From positions 1 to 64,000 of the forward strand of contig CANTUR010002246.1 of assembly GCA_947683625.1 (NCBI GenBank): a stretch of 64,000 nt of DNA, read 5' to 3'. The stretch's first letter is position 1; each line of letters begins with the position of its first letter. This document shows, in pieces, positions 1-13,015 of this stretch. Under the pieces are notes generated by a model, which saw only the letters and a list, made by a program, of their open reading frames with translations, ran no database searches and was not told the DNA's origin. The stretch comes from Mallotus nudiflorus. Lineage: Eukaryota; Streptophyta; Magnoliopsida; Malpighiales; Euphorbiaceae. A program made the position numbers and the translations under genes.

Positions 1-3000
1 GGGAGATAGAGAATTACCCGCTGATTTGATTTTGTTGGATGTGATGGAGTTCGATGTTATTTTGGGAATGGATTGGTTATCTCAGCACTTTGCCGTGGTA
101 GATTGCAGGAATAAAGAGGTGACTTTCAGAATTCCTGGCGAAGTAGAGTTTAAGTTTGTTGGTGATAGGAGTTCAGCACCTCAGGAATCTTATTTCTGCT
201 ATTACAGCTAGGAAGTTGTTGAAGAAGGATGTCAGGGATATTTGGCATTGGTCAGGGATACGTCAGTGGAGAAGTTGTTACTCACAGATGTTCCTGTTGC
301 TTGTGAGTTTCCTGATGTTTTTCCTGAGGAGTTGCCAGGTTTACCACCTCATAGAGAGATTGAGTTCTGTATAGATGTGGTTCCAGGTACTACTCCTATA
401 TCTATGCCACCCTATCGTATGGCTCTACAGAGTTGAGAGAGTTGAAGGAGCAGTTGCAAGAGTTGTTGGATAAAGGTTTTATCAGACCTAGTGTTTCTCC
501 TTGGGGTGCACCAGTCCTGTTTGTGAAGAAGAAGGATGGTACCCTGAGACTGTGCATTGACTACAGAGAGTTGAATAAGGTCACAGTGAAGAACAAGTAT
601 CCTCTCCGAGGATAAATGATTTGTTTGACCAGCTACAGGGTGCACAGTTCTTTTCTAAGGTTGACTTGAGGTCGGGTTATCATCAGCTGCGGATTAGTGA
701 AGCTGATATTCCTAAGACAGCATTCCGCACTCGATATGGTCATTATGAGTTTCTGGTGATGTCTTTTGGTTTGACTAATGCACCAGCAGCTTTTATGGAC
801 CTGATGAACAGAGTATTTAGACCGTATGTGGATCAGTTTGTGGTATTCTTCATTGATGATATACTAGTATATTCAGGAGTATGGAAGAGCATGTATATCA
901 CATGAGGATTGTACTACAGACATTGAGATCATCAGCTTTATGCTAATTCTCGAAGTGTGATTTTTGGATAAGAGTGTTTCTTTTCTTGGGACACGTAGTG
1001 TCTAAAGAAGGTATTCAGGTTGATCCACAGAAGATTGAGGCAGTATCTGAATGGCCTAGACCTACTTCTGTCATTGAGATTCGGAGTTTTCTGGGTTTAG
1101 GCCGGTATTATAGGCGGTTTGTGCAAGGATTTTTCCAGGATAGTAGCCCCTATGACTCGTTTGACTCAGAAGAATGTTAGATTCGAGTGGTCAGAAGCTT
1201 GTGAGAATAGTTTTCAGTTGTTGAAGGAGAAGTTGACCACAGCGCCAGTATTAGCTTTGCCTAATAGTGTGGATAAGTTCACAGTTTATTGTGATGCCTC
1301 TAGAATTGGTCTTGGTTGTGTGCTGATGCAGAATGGAAGGGTGATAGCCTATGCTTTGAGGCAGTTGAAGAAGCATGAGTAGAACTATCCTACACATGAT
1401 CTTGAGATGGCTGCAGTGATCTTTGCTTTGAAGGTCTGGAGACATTATCTGTACGGGGTGACTTGTGAGATATTTACTGATCACAAGAGCCTTAAGTACA
1501 TTTTTCAGCAGTGAGATTTGAATTTGAGGTAAAGGAGATGGTTGGAATTGTTGAAAGATTATGATTGCGAGATTCTTTACCATCCGGGTAACAGCTAATG
1601 TGGTAGCAGATGCCTTGAGTAGGAAGTCCTCAGGTAGTCTTGCTCACATCAGTGTTGAGAGGAGACCATTGATCCAAGAGTTGCATTTGTTGGTGGATCA
1701 AGGTCTGATGATGAAGATTAGTAGATCAGGTGGGACTGTTAGCTCAGTTTAAAGTGCGATCTGTACTGAGGGATAGGATTAAAGCAGCTCAGAGCTGAGA
1801 TCCTATTCTATAAGAGCTTGCAGAGAATGTCAGAGCAGGGAAGTTCACTGATTTCACACTCGATGATGATGGTGTGTTGTGGATCAGTGGTAGATTGTGT
1901 GTTCCTGACATGGATGACTTGAGAGAGGAAATTTTAGAGGAAGCACATTCTACAGCCTACAACGTTCATCCAGGTGTTACTAAGATGTACCACAGTATCA
2001 GAGATCTATACTAGTGGGATGGATTGAAGAAGGATGTCGCTGATTATGTTGCTAAGTGCTTGACGTGTCAGCAAGTGAAAGCCGAACATCAAAAGCCTTC
2101 TGGGAAGCTTCAGCCTCTTCCTATTCCCGAGTGGAAGTGGGAAAGGATAGCTATGGATTTTGTGGTCGGTTTACCTCGTTCGAAGGATGGGTACGATTCC
2201 ATCTGGGTGATTGTAGACAGGTTGACGAAGTCTGCACATTTCTTGCCTGTGAAAGCCACATATTCAGTTGCTAGATTGGCGAAGTTGTATGTGAAGCATA
2301 TTGTGTGCCTTCATGGAGTACCTGTGTCCATTGTGTCAGATAGAGGTTCGGTGTTTACTTCTCGTTTTTGGCAGAAGTGCAGGAAGCGATGGGCACTAGG
2401 TTGGATTTTAGTACTGCTTTTCATCCTCAGACAGATGGTCAGTCTGAGAGGACGATCCAGACACTGGAAGATATGTTGAGGATGTGTGTCTTGGATTTGG
2501 GAGGTAGCTGGGATGATCATTTGCCACATGTTGAGTTTGCATATAATAATAGCTACCATAGCAGTATTGGTATGGCACCGTATGAGGCGTTGTATGGAAG
2601 GAAGTGTAGATCCCCGTTGAGTTGGGATGAGATTGGTGAGAGAGCTTTGACTAGACCTGAGATGGTTAGGATGCTGCAGAGAAGGTTGCCTTGATTAAGC
2701 GCAGATTAGAGACCGCAGTTAGTAGACAGAAGAGTTATGCGGATCCTAGGCGCAGAGATGTGGAGTTTCAGGTTGGAGATTTCGTTTTTTTGAAAGTGTC
2801 TCCGATGAAGGGTGTGATGAGATTTGGTAAGAAGGGTAAGTTAGCACCGAGATATATTGGACCGTTTGAGATTCTGGAGAGAGTTGACACTGTTGCATAT
2901 CAGTTGGATTTGCCTCCGAGTATGTCACAGGTGCATCCAGTATTTCATATCTCGATGTTGAGGAAGTATATCTCAGACCCTTCACACGTGTTACAGCTCG

Positions 3001-3194
3001 ATAGTATGGAAGTGAGTGAAGATTTGACGTTTGTGGAAGAACCTGTGGCGATCGTTGATTTTCAAGTTCGACAGTTGCGATCGAAGCAGATTCCGATGGT
3101 AAAGGTTCTGTGGCGTAGCGACAGAGTTGAAGAGCATACGTGGGAGACTGAAGCTGAGATGCGAGCTTCTTACCCGTATCTCTTTCCTTCTTGA
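1..3194 (+). pseudogene. Tekay/Del-type gag-pol, decayed copy 1 (protease to chromodomain)
   Basis: This is the 3' two thirds of a Ty3/gypsy chromovirus polyprotein, cut by the left edge of the window inside the protease. Domain order is protease tail (to about 180), RT (about 430-1,140, with the YRELNKV block and FIDDILVY at about 850-875), RNase H (about 1,170-1,620), integrase (zinc-binding region near 1,930-2,070, core to about 2,660) and a chromodomain-like C-terminus ending YPYLFPS at 3,194. Compared with the copies at 4,146 and 27,167 it carries many single-base indels (near 184, 423, 606 and 870, for example) and in-frame stops near 1,380 and 1,513, so it cannot make a polyprotein. 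The last 500 bases are open (2,691-3,194). The C-terminal chromodomain and gag-pol organisation are typical of the Tekay lineage; the lineage name is my inference. Confidence 0.9.
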
Positions 3195-3228
3195 TCTTGT
3201 TTTCTAGAATTCGGGGACGAATTCTTGT

Positions 3229-3241
3229 AAGGGGGGAAGAC
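3229..3241 (+). other. Polypurine tract next to LTR
   Basis: The purine run AAGGGGGGAAGAC lies immediately before the TG of an LTR, the place where plus-strand synthesis is primed in LTR retrotransposons. The same block precedes the LTRs at 7,715 and 31,974. Confidence 0.85.
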
Positions 3242-4145
3242 TGTAATATCCCGTGTTTTTAAAATATTTTTACATTGTACCGGGATATGCAGTGTTAATA
3301 ATTTCTGTATATTATATGATATTTTTACGAGTTAATATGTATTTAAAACCTATTTTTAATTACTGTGTATTTATTTTCAGTGTTTTACGTAAAATTTTCC
3401 CGGGACTTGCATTTTCGGGGAAATTTTCACGTAAACAATTTATTATTAATTATATTAAATATATTTTCGGACTTGCATGAACTCATGCGTATTTTAAATT
3501 ATTAAATAAAGCCTGTGTGTGAATATTTATTTAATTAGGGTTTAATATATTACCCTAATATTTTATTATTTATTTATTTATTTATTGTTATTTAATTATT
3601 TTATTTATTATTAAATTATTTTATTATTATTTTATTAATATTTAATTATTTTATTTTATTTTATTTTTATTTTTATTTTTTTCTTTTTCTTTTCTTTTTC
3701 TTTCTTTTCTTTTCTTTTCTTTCTTTTTCTTTTTCTTCTTCTCCTTCTTCTTTCTCCCGCGCCCGACCACCACCATTCTTCCTTCCCTCTCGTTGCAACT
3801 CCGGCCACCTACCGTCGGTGTGCCTCCCGGCTTGCCACCGCCGTTCCCAGCCGTCCCCCGCCGCCAGCAGCTCCCTTCCCTGGCGTCGGCAGCTTCATTT
3901 TTCCTCTTTTGGCCGAAATCTTCCCTTCGCCGTTTCTCCCTCCTCCGGCCACCGTTTTCGACACCACTGGTCTTCATCGACTCCTTGAGGTCCAGTGAGT
4001 GTGATTCTAGCTTTGGTTTGAGCTAAAATGGTTTAGATTTGCTTAGGTTTCAATTTTTCAATTTCGGTCACATTAGGGTTTTTGATTTTTTGAGCTTCGA
4101 ATTGGATGATTCATGGAAACTTCCTTCACAAATGTTGTTCCTAGT
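3242..4145 (+). mobile_element. Tekay-type LTR, 5' 0.9 kb only, fused to gag
   Basis: The LTR starts TGTAATATCCCG like all Tekay LTRs here and follows the full LTR pattern until GTTGTTCCTAGT at about 4,145. It then runs directly into the end of gag instead of continuing for another 2.3 kb. It includes an AT-rich stretch, a long TTTTC-type pyrimidine tract (about 3,650-3,760) and a GC-rich block (3,760-3,990) ending in a GTGAGTGTG donor-like site. About 3.8 kb (rest of LTR, leader, most of gag) is missing at the junction relative to the intact element. Confidence 0.9.
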
Positions 4146-7100
4146 GGTAGAGGTACGAGAGGAGGTGCCAGAGGTGTTGGCCAGGCTTCTACCAGTCAGC
4201 AGGGAGGTCGAGGTCAGGCCAGAGTTTTTCATCTGACTCAGCAGGATGCTCAGGCATCTAATGCAGTCGTGGCAGGTATTCTTTCTGTTTGTTACCTGGA
4301 TGCTTGGGTTTTGTTTGATCTGGGTGCCATGCATTCCTTTGTTTCTCCTGTTTTTGCTTCTAAATCTTATTGGCAAGCTTCGAGGATGGCTTTTCCTTTG
4401 TCTGTTGCCACTCCTCTGAGCGATTCTTTGGACGTCGATATTGTTCTTTCTGGTTGTCCAGTTCTCGTGGGAGATAGAGAATTACCCGCTGATTTGATTT
4501 TGTTGGATGTGATGGAGTTTGATGTTATTTTGGGAATGGATTGGTTATCTCAGCACTATGCCGTGGTTGATTGCAGGAATAAGGAGGTGATTTTCAGAAT
4601 TCTTGGTGAAGAAGATTTTAAGTTTGTTGGTGATAGGAGTTCAGCACCTCAGAATCTTATTTCTGTTATTACGGCTAGGAAGTTGTTGAGGAAAGGTTGT
4701 CAGGGATATTTGGCATTGGTTAGGGATACGTCAGTGGAGAAGTTGTCACTCACAGATGTTCCTGTTGCTTGTGAATTTCCTGATGTTTTTCTCGAGGAGT
4801 TGCCAGGTTTACCACCTCATAGAGAGATTGAGTTCTGTATAGATGTGGTTCCAGGTACTACTCCTATATCTATGCCACCCTATCGTATGGCTCCTGCAGA
4901 GTTGAGAGAGTTGAAGGAGCAGTTGCAAGAGTTGTTGGAGAAGGGTTTTATCAGACCTAGTGTTTCTCCTTGGGGTGCACCAGTCCTGTTTGTGAAGAAG
5001 AAGGATGGTACCCTGAGACTGTGCATTGACTATAGAGAGTTGAATAAGGTGACGGTGAAGAACAAGTATCCTCTCCCGAGGATAGATGATTTGTTTGATC
5101 AGCTACAGGGTGCACAGTTCTTTTCTAAGGTTGACTTGAGGTCGGGTTATCATCAGCTGCGTATCAGTGAAGCTAATATTCCTAAGACAGCGTTCCGCAC
5201 TAGATATGGCCATTATGAGTTTCTGGTGATGTCTTTTGGTTTGACTAATGCACCAGCAGCTTTTATGGACCTGATGAACAGAGTATTCCGACCGTATGTG
5301 GATCAGTTTGTGGTAGTCTTCATTGATGATATACTAGTATATTCGAGGAGTATGGAAGAGCATGTATATCATTTGAGGATTGTACTACAGACACTGAGAG
5401 ATCATCAGCTTTATGCTAAATTCTCAAAGTGTGATTTCTGGATGGAGAGTGTTTCTTTTCTTGGACACGTAGTGTCTAAAGAAGGTATTCAGGTTGATCC
5501 ACAGAAGATTGAGGCAGTATCTGAGTGGGCTAGACCTACTTCTGTCATGGAGATTCGAAGTTTTCTGGGTTTAGCCGGGTATTATAGGCGGTTTGTGTAG
5601 GATTTTTCCAGGATAGCAGCCCCTATGACTCGCTTGACTCAGAAGAATGTTAGATTCGAGTGGTCAGAAGCTTGTGAGAATAGTTTTCAGTTGTTGAAGG
5701 AGAAGTTGACCACAGCGCCAGTATTAGCTTTGCCTAATAGTGTGGATAAGTTCACAGTTTACTGTGATGCCTCTAGAATTGGTCTTGGTTGTGTGTTGAT
5801 GCAGAATGGAAGGGTGATAGCCTATGCTTCGAGGCAGTTGAAGAAGCATGAGCAGAACTATCCTACACATGATCTAGAGATGGCTGCAGTGATCTTTGCT
5901 TTGAAGATTTGGAGACATTATTTGTACGGGGTGACTTGTGAGATATTTACTGATCACAAGAGCCTTAAGTACATTTTCCAGCAGCGAGATTTGAATTTGA
6001 GGCAGAGAAGATGGTTAGAATTGTTGAAGGATTATGATTGCGAGATTCTTTACCATCCGGGTAAAGCTAATGTGGTAGCAGATGCCTTGAGTAGGAAGTC
6101 CTCAGGTAGTCTTGCTCACATCGGTGTTGAGAGGAGACCATTGATCCAGGAGTTGCATCTGATGGTGGATCAAGGTCTGATGATGAAGATCAGTAGATAA
6201 GGTGGACTGTTAGCTCAATTTAAAGTACGATCTGTACTGAGGGATAGGATTAAAGCAGCTCAGAGCCGAGATCCTATTCTGGAAGAGCTTGCAGAGAATG
6301 TCAGAGCAGGAAAGTTCACTGATTTCACACTCGATGATGATGGTGTGTTGTGGATCAGTGGTAGATTGTGTGTTCCAGACGTGGATGATTTGAGAGAGGA
6401 GATTTTAGAGGAAGCACATTCTACAGCTTACAGCATTCATCCAGGTGTTACTAAGATGTACCACAGTATCAGAGATTTATACTGGTGGGATGGATTGAAG
6501 AAGGATGTCGCTGATTATGTTGTTAAGTGCTTGACGTGTCAGCAAGTGAAAGCCGAACATCAGAAGCTTTCTGGGAAGCTTCAGCCTCTTCCTATTCCCG
6601 AGTGGAAGTGGGAAAGGATAGCTATGGATTTTGTGGTAGGTTTACCTCGTTCGAAGGATGGATACAATTCCATCTGGGTGATTGTAGACAGGTTGACGAA
6701 GTCTGCACATTTCTTGCCTGTGAAAGCCACATATCCAGTTGCTAGATTGGCGAAGTTGTATGTGAAGCATATTGTATGCCTTCATGGAATACCTGTGTCC
6801 ATTGTGTCAGATAGAGGTTCGGTGTTTACTTCTCGTTTTTGGCAGAAGTTGCAGGAAGCGATGGGCACTAGGTTGGATTTCAGTACTGCTTTTCATCCTC
6901 AGACAGATGGCCAGTCTGAGAGGACGATCCAAACACTAGAAGATATGTTGAGGATGTGTGTCTTGGATTTGGGAGGTAGCTGGGATGATCATTTGTCGCT
7001 TGTTGAGTTTGCATATAATAACAGCTACTATAGCAGTATTGGTATGGCACCATACGAGGAGTTGTATGGAAGGAAGTGTAGATCCCCGTTGTGTTGGGAT

Positions 7101-7667
7101 GAGATTGGTGAGAGAGTTTTGACTGGACCAGAGATGGTTCAGGATGCTGCAGAGAAAGTCACCGTGATCAAGCGAAGATTAGAGACCGCAGTTAGCAGAC
7201 AGAAGAGTTATGCGGATCCTAGGCGCAGAGATGTGGAGTTTTAGGTTGGAGATTTCATTTTTCTGAAGGTATCTCCGATGAAGGGTGTGATGAGATTTGG
7301 CAGGAAGGGTAAGTTAGCACCGAGATACATTGGACCGTTTGAGATTCTGGAGAGAGTTGGCACTGTTGCATATCGGTTGGATTTGCCTCCGAGTATGTCA
7401 CAGGTGCATCCAGTATTTCATATCTCGATGTTGAGGAAGTATATCTCAGACCCTTCACACGTGTTGCAGCCCGATAGTGTAGAAGTGAGTGAAGATTTGA
7501 CGTTTGTGGAAGAACCTGTGGCGATCGTTGATTATCAAGTTCGACAGTTGCGATCGAAGCAGATTCCGATGGTAAAGGTTCTGTGGCGTAGCGACAGAGT
7601 TGAAGAGCATACGTGGGAGACTGAAGCTGAGATGCGAGCTTCTTACCCGTATCTCTTTCCTTCTTGA
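4146..7667 (+). pseudogene. Tekay/Del-type gag-pol, copy 2, 5' truncated with three stops
   Basis: This frame matches the intact polyprotein (27,167) from about its residue 411 to the chromodomain end. It holds the protease (DLGAMHSF where the intact copy has DPGATHSF), RT (FIDDILVY), RNase H, integrase and a C-terminal chromodomain-like segment. It stays in one reading frame throughout and is broken only by three nonsense codons, at 5,598-5,600 (CAG to TAG), 6,198-6,200 (TCA to TAA) and 7,242-7,244 (CAG to TAG). Two of the three are C-to-T changes, as expected from methylated cytosine decay. The 5' part of gag and the primer site are absent because of the LTR-gag fusion at about 4,145. An ATG at 4,113 lies within LTR sequence and is not the original start. 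Confidence 0.92.
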
Positions 7668-7701
7668 TCTTGTTTTCTGGAATTCGGGGATGAATTCTTG
7701 T

Positions 7702-7714
7702 AAGGGGGGAAGAC
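7702..7714 (+). other. Polypurine tract of copy 2
   Basis: AAGGGGGGAAGAC directly precedes the LTR start at 7,715, as in the intact element. Confidence 0.85.
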
Positions 7715-10700
7715 TGTAATATCCCGTGTTTTTAAAAATATTTTTACACTGTACCGGGATATGCAGTGTTAATAATTTCTGTACATTATATGATATTTTT
7801 ACGAGTTAATATGTATTTTAAACTTATTTTAATTACGGTGTATTATTTTCAGTGTTTTACGTAAAATTTTCCCGAGACTTGCATTTTCGGGGAAATTTCC
7901 ACGTAAACAATGTAATATTAATTATTTTATATATATTTTCGGACTTGCATGAACTCATGCATATTTTTAAATTATTAAATAAAGCCTGTGTGTGTATATT
8001 TATTTAATTAGGGTTTATTATTACCCTAATATTTTATTATTTATTTATTATTATTTAATTATTTTATTTATTATTAAAGTATTAAAATTTATTATTTTAT
8101 TATTATTTATTTATTAATATTTAATTATTTTATTTTATTTTATTTTTTTCTTTTTTCTTTTTTTTCCTTTTTCTTTCTTTTTCTTTTTTTTTTCTTTCCT
8201 TTTTCTTTCTTTTTCTTTTTCTTCTTCTTCTTCTTCTTTCCTCCCGCGCCCGACGCTCGACCACCATCCCTCACCGTCTGCAACTCCGGCCACCTACCGT
8301 CGGTGTGCCTCCTGGCTTGCCATTGCCGTTCCCAGCCGTCCTCTGCCGCCTCCAGCCCCTTTCCCCGGCGCCGGCAGCTTCATTTCTTCCTCTTTTGGCC
8401 GAAATCTTCCCTTCGCCGTTTCTCCTTCCTCCGGCCACCGTTTTCGACACCGCCGGTCTCTTTCTTCTCCTTGAGCTTCGGTGAGTGTGATTCTAGCTTT
8501 GGTTTGAGCTAAAATGGTTTAGATTTGCTTAGGTTTCGATTTTTCCAATTCGGTCATATTAGGGTTTTCGATTTTTTTGAGCTTCGAAATGGATGATTCA
8601 TGGAAACTTCCTTCACAAATGTTGTTCCTAGTAGCTTAATCTACATGTATGAATTTTTGTAGAATTTTTGGAGGTTTTTTGGATTTTTGGGTATTTTTGA
8701 ATATTTTAATATTATTTTCTAATTTTCGGAAATTAATTATTTAAATTATGAAATTGGAGTTTATGGTTGAATTAGGTGTTGAAATGAATTATAGGAATTT
8801 ATTTGGAATTTTTATGAATTTCTAAGTATTTTTTTAATTATTGAAGTTTATGGAATTTTGGAAAAATTAGGTTAAATGTGTTTTTATTTGAATTTAATTG
8901 GTTAATTGAGTTTAAATATTGATATTATTGATAAATATGTTGAGAAAATTAATTTTGGATAATTGTATGATTTTTGGTGAATTTTTGAAGTAATTTAAGT
9001 ATATTTATATATATAGGGGTATTTTGGTAATTTTACCCTAAATTTGTCTAAAAATGTAATTTAATTGGTTTTATTAGTTATTTAAGGTATAAAAATGATT
9101 TCTACAAAATATTTGGTATTTTCAACTAATTAAAACTATTTTTCATGAATTATTTTCAATTATAAATATAATATACGATTTTTCTAATAAAATGAGTTTT
9201 AATCGGTTTTTATAGTGTTTTAAGGTTAATTATGTAATTTCTACCTATGAAATGTATTTCTATGTTGTAAGGATATTTTCGGTATTTCTGGAATTATTCT
9301 GTGTTTGTGGACCCCGGTCGGTAGATTGTAGTCTGGAGTCCGATTGAGGGGTTGTGAATGAGATGTGGTGTTTATTTTCGAAGTGTATTTCCTTGCAGGG
9401 TCGGCTCTACTCTTTTGAGTAGAGAGATGTCCGTTTTACAGGGGAGGTTCTGTCGAATTTTTGGTAGAATTCTCGTAAAACGTGATATCCAGTCGAACCC
9501 TAATTCTGTTTCCGTATTTTAATACTCTAGATTGAATTCTAGGATTTCTATTAGGGTTATTCTGATGTCAGTTAATTATTTCTTATTTAGTTGCGCTGAG
9601 ACCGAGGGCTAGTGGACCAGGCCCGTCGGACCTGTCTCGTGGAGCGCACTAAGTGAGTTACTATACTATATATATATGCTTAGGATGCATGATTTAGAAA
9701 TATATGTTTTATTTTGATTAAAATGCATAAATAATGTGATTTGTATTTAAGTATATTTTTGGTTTATTTTTGGTATATAATAAACTATATACATGTTTTA
9801 TTAATAAAATATATTTAAAATGTTTTTAAATATATTTTTAATTTAATTTATGATTTGATTAGATTTATTTGACATATATATACTCGAAATATACCTGGTT
9901 TATGTTTGGTATATTTCCGGTATATATATGGTTTATATTGTTGTTTTATTTAAATTCATGCATCATTAATTGTGAATGAATGTTTTATATTTAATAATGA
10001 AGGATATCAATAGAACGTGCTACCTAGTGGGCAGCACTAGGACCGAGTACGTATCGGTACGCCTATAGTATTTAGGCTATATTACTAACTATTTGTGGAT
10101 ATTGATTTGATTATGATTATCGATATGTGAGATGTGGTTTGTGGGTATGATTGCTGGAGCTCGGTTGACCAAGTGTCTCGGGGCCAATCACACTGGCAGT
10201 TAGACTGCTGGAGCTCGGTTGACTTAGTGTCTCGGGGCCAGTCTACTGTCCATATGGATTAAGTGGATACACTTGGAATAAGTGAGCCTGTATGGCCAGA
10301 GTGTTGTTTAACACTATTTTCTGAGGTTGCGATATTCTAGGGTTCTATGTGATCCTTCATAAAAGATGATTTCAATAAAACATATAAAAATGATTTTTTG
10401 CATTTGTGTGTACTCGCCTGTATATATATTAGATATATATATATACTGTTGATCGTATGCATTATCATTTAGTGTGTATGTATATATATTATAGTAATTC
10501 ACTCAGTGAGGTCTGACTCCCCTCCGTTGACTATTTTTCAGGAGAGTCAACTTCCTCAGACCTCAGTAGCAGGTCGATACGCCGGATTTCTTTCGCCCCG
10601 GCTTCTTTATGTAAATTGTCTACTTGAGTCTTATTTATTTTATCTAGACACTGCAGTAGTTGTGAATTAAAGTGTTGGATTTCATGTACTTTATTTTAAA

Positions 10701-10946
10701 GAGATGTATTATATTGAAACTGGATTTGTATTAAAGATTATATATATGTGATGTGATGAGTTTTGAATTAAATCCAGTTGATATGGATGATATTATGATA
10801 TTATGATTTTTATTTTCCGCTGTATATTATACTGTTACTATTATTATGGCATGCTTTATTTTATTTTTAGGCTTGCTACGGGTTCCGGATTCGAAAGAAT
10901 TTCCGTTCCCTAGCGCCGGTCATGGCCCCTGTTTTGGGTCGTGACA
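7715..10946 (+). mobile_element. Complete Tekay-type LTR (3.23 kb), 3' LTR of copy 2
   Basis: It runs from TGTAATATCCCG to GGGTCGTGACA and has the same block order as the other full LTRs: AT-rich 5' part, pyrimidine tract and GC-rich island (8,130-8,480), donor-like GTGAGTGTG, a conserved hairpin block near 9,400-9,490, the AGACCGAGGGC block (9,599), a double hairpin (10,150-10,255) and a GAGGTCTGA hairpin (about 10,520). It is not followed by a primer-binding site. Instead the sequence resumes inside another LTR, with TTAAT as the expected right-hand target duplication; the left partner would lie outside the window. Confidence 0.92.
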
Positions 10947-11706
10947 TTAATTGAGTTTAATTATTGATATTATTGATATATATGTTGAGAAAATTAATTT
11001 TGGATAATTGTATAATTTTTGGTGAATTTTTGAAGTAATTATAGTATATTTATATATATAGGGGTATTTTGGTAATTTTACCCTAAATTGTCTAAAAATG
11101 TAATTTAATTGGTTTTAATAGTTATTTAAGGTATAAAAATGATTTCTATAAATTATTTGGTATTTTTAACTAATTAAAACTATTTTTCGTGAATTATTTT
11201 CAATTATATATATAATATACGGTTTTACTAATAAAATGAGTTTTTATCGATTTTTACAGCGTTTTAAGGTTAATTATGTAATTTCTGCGTATAAAATGTG
11301 TTTATGTGATTTAAGGATATTTTTGGTATATCTGGAATTGTTCTGTGATTGTGGACCCCGGTCGGTAGATTGTAGTCTGGAGTCCGACCGTGGGATTTTG
11401 ATTGTGCCTTGTGTAGTTTTTTGAAGTGTATTTCTTTGCAGGGTCGGCTCTACTCTTTTGAGTAGAGAGATGTCCATTTTATAGGGGAGGTTCTGTCGGA
11501 TTTTTGGTAGAATTCTCGTAAAACATGATATCCAGTGGAACCCTAATTCTGTGTCCGTATTTAAATACTCTAGATTGAATTCTAGGATTTATGTTAGGTT
11601 TATTCTGATGTCTATTATTTATTTCTTGTTTAGTTACGCCGAGACCGAGGGCTAGTGGACCAGGCCCGTCGGACCTGTCTCGTGGAGCGCATTAGGTGAG
11701 TTACTA

Positions 11707-11750
<44 letters not shown>

Positions 11751-13015
11751 TTTAGGATGCATGATTTAGAAATATATGTTTTATTTTGATTTAATTTGCA
11801 TAAATAATGTGATTTGTATTTAAGTATATTTTTGGTATATAATAAATTATATACATGTTTTGTTAATAAAATATATTTAAAATGTTTTTAAATATATTTT
11901 TAGTTTAATTTATAATTTGATTGGATTTATTTGACGTATATATACTCGAAATATACCTGGTTTACTTTTGGTATATTTCTGGTATATATATGGACTATAT
12001 TGTTATTTCATTTATATTCATGCATCATTTATTTTTTGTGAATGAATTTTTTATATTTAAGAATGAAGGATATCGATAGAACGTGCTACCTAGTGGGCAG
12101 CACTAGGACCGAGTACGTACCGGTACGCCTATAGTATTTAGGCTATAATACTAACTTATTTGTGGATATTGATTTGATTATGATTATTGATATGTGAGAT
12201 GTGGTTTGTGGGTGTGATTGTTGGAGCTCGGTTGACCAAGTGTCTCGGGGCCAATCACACTGGCAGTTAGACTGCTGGAGCTCGGTAGACTTAGTGTCTC
12301 GGGGCTAGTCTACTGTCCAAATGGATTAAGTGGATATATTTGGAATAAGTGAGCCTGTATGGCTAGAGTGTTGTTTAACACTATTTTCTGAGGTTGCGAT
12401 ATTCTAGGGTTCTATGTGATCCTTCATAAAAGGTGATTTTCAATAAAATATATATAAAAATGATTTTTCTACATCTATGTGAATTTGCATGTATATATTT
12501 ACATATTATATATATACTGTTGACTGTATGCATTATCACTTAGTGTGTATGTATATATATTATAGTAATTCACTCAGTGAGGTCTGACTCCCCTCCGTTG
12601 ACTATTTTTCAGGAGAGTCAACTTCTTCAGACCTCAGTAGCATGTCGATACGCCGAATTTCTTCCGCCCCGGCTTCTTTGTGTAAATTATTTACTTGAGT
12701 CTTATTTATTTTATCTAGACACTGCAGTAGTTGTGAATTAAAGTATTGGATTTCATGTATTTTATTTAAAGAGATGTATTATATTGAAACTGGATTTGTA
12801 TTAAAGAGATTATGTATCTATGAGATGAGATTTTGATTTAAATCCAGTTGATGTGAATAATATTATGATATTATGATTTTTATTTCCGCTGCATATTATA
12901 TTGTTATTGTTGTTATTGCGTGATTTATTTTATTTTTAGGCTTGCTACGGGTTCTGGATTCGAAAGAATTCCCGTTCCCTAGCGCCGGTCATGGCCCATG
13001 TTTTGGGTCGTGACA
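10947..13015 (+). mobile_element. 3' two thirds of an older Tekay LTR
   Basis: The sequence begins at LTR position about 1,188 (TTAATTGAGTTTAA block) and continues to the LTR terminus GGGTCGTGACA. It is the target LTR into which the upstream element inserted. It carries all the 3' conserved blocks, including the paired hairpins (12,211-12,316), plus an expanded (AT)n run. No primer site follows; a different LTR-like sequence starts at 13,016. Confidence 0.88.
11710..11748. repeat. (AT)n microsatellite
   Basis: About 19 AT units lie just downstream of the second donor-like GTGAGT site of this LTR. The other LTR copies have only 4-5 AT units here, so it is a recent expansion. Confidence 0.95.

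Noticed and set aside
11700..11750. Regularly spaced repeats as a CRISPR-like array
   Set aside because: These are simple AT microsatellite units and LTR-internal tandem repeats in a plant genome. There are no spacers and no cas genes.
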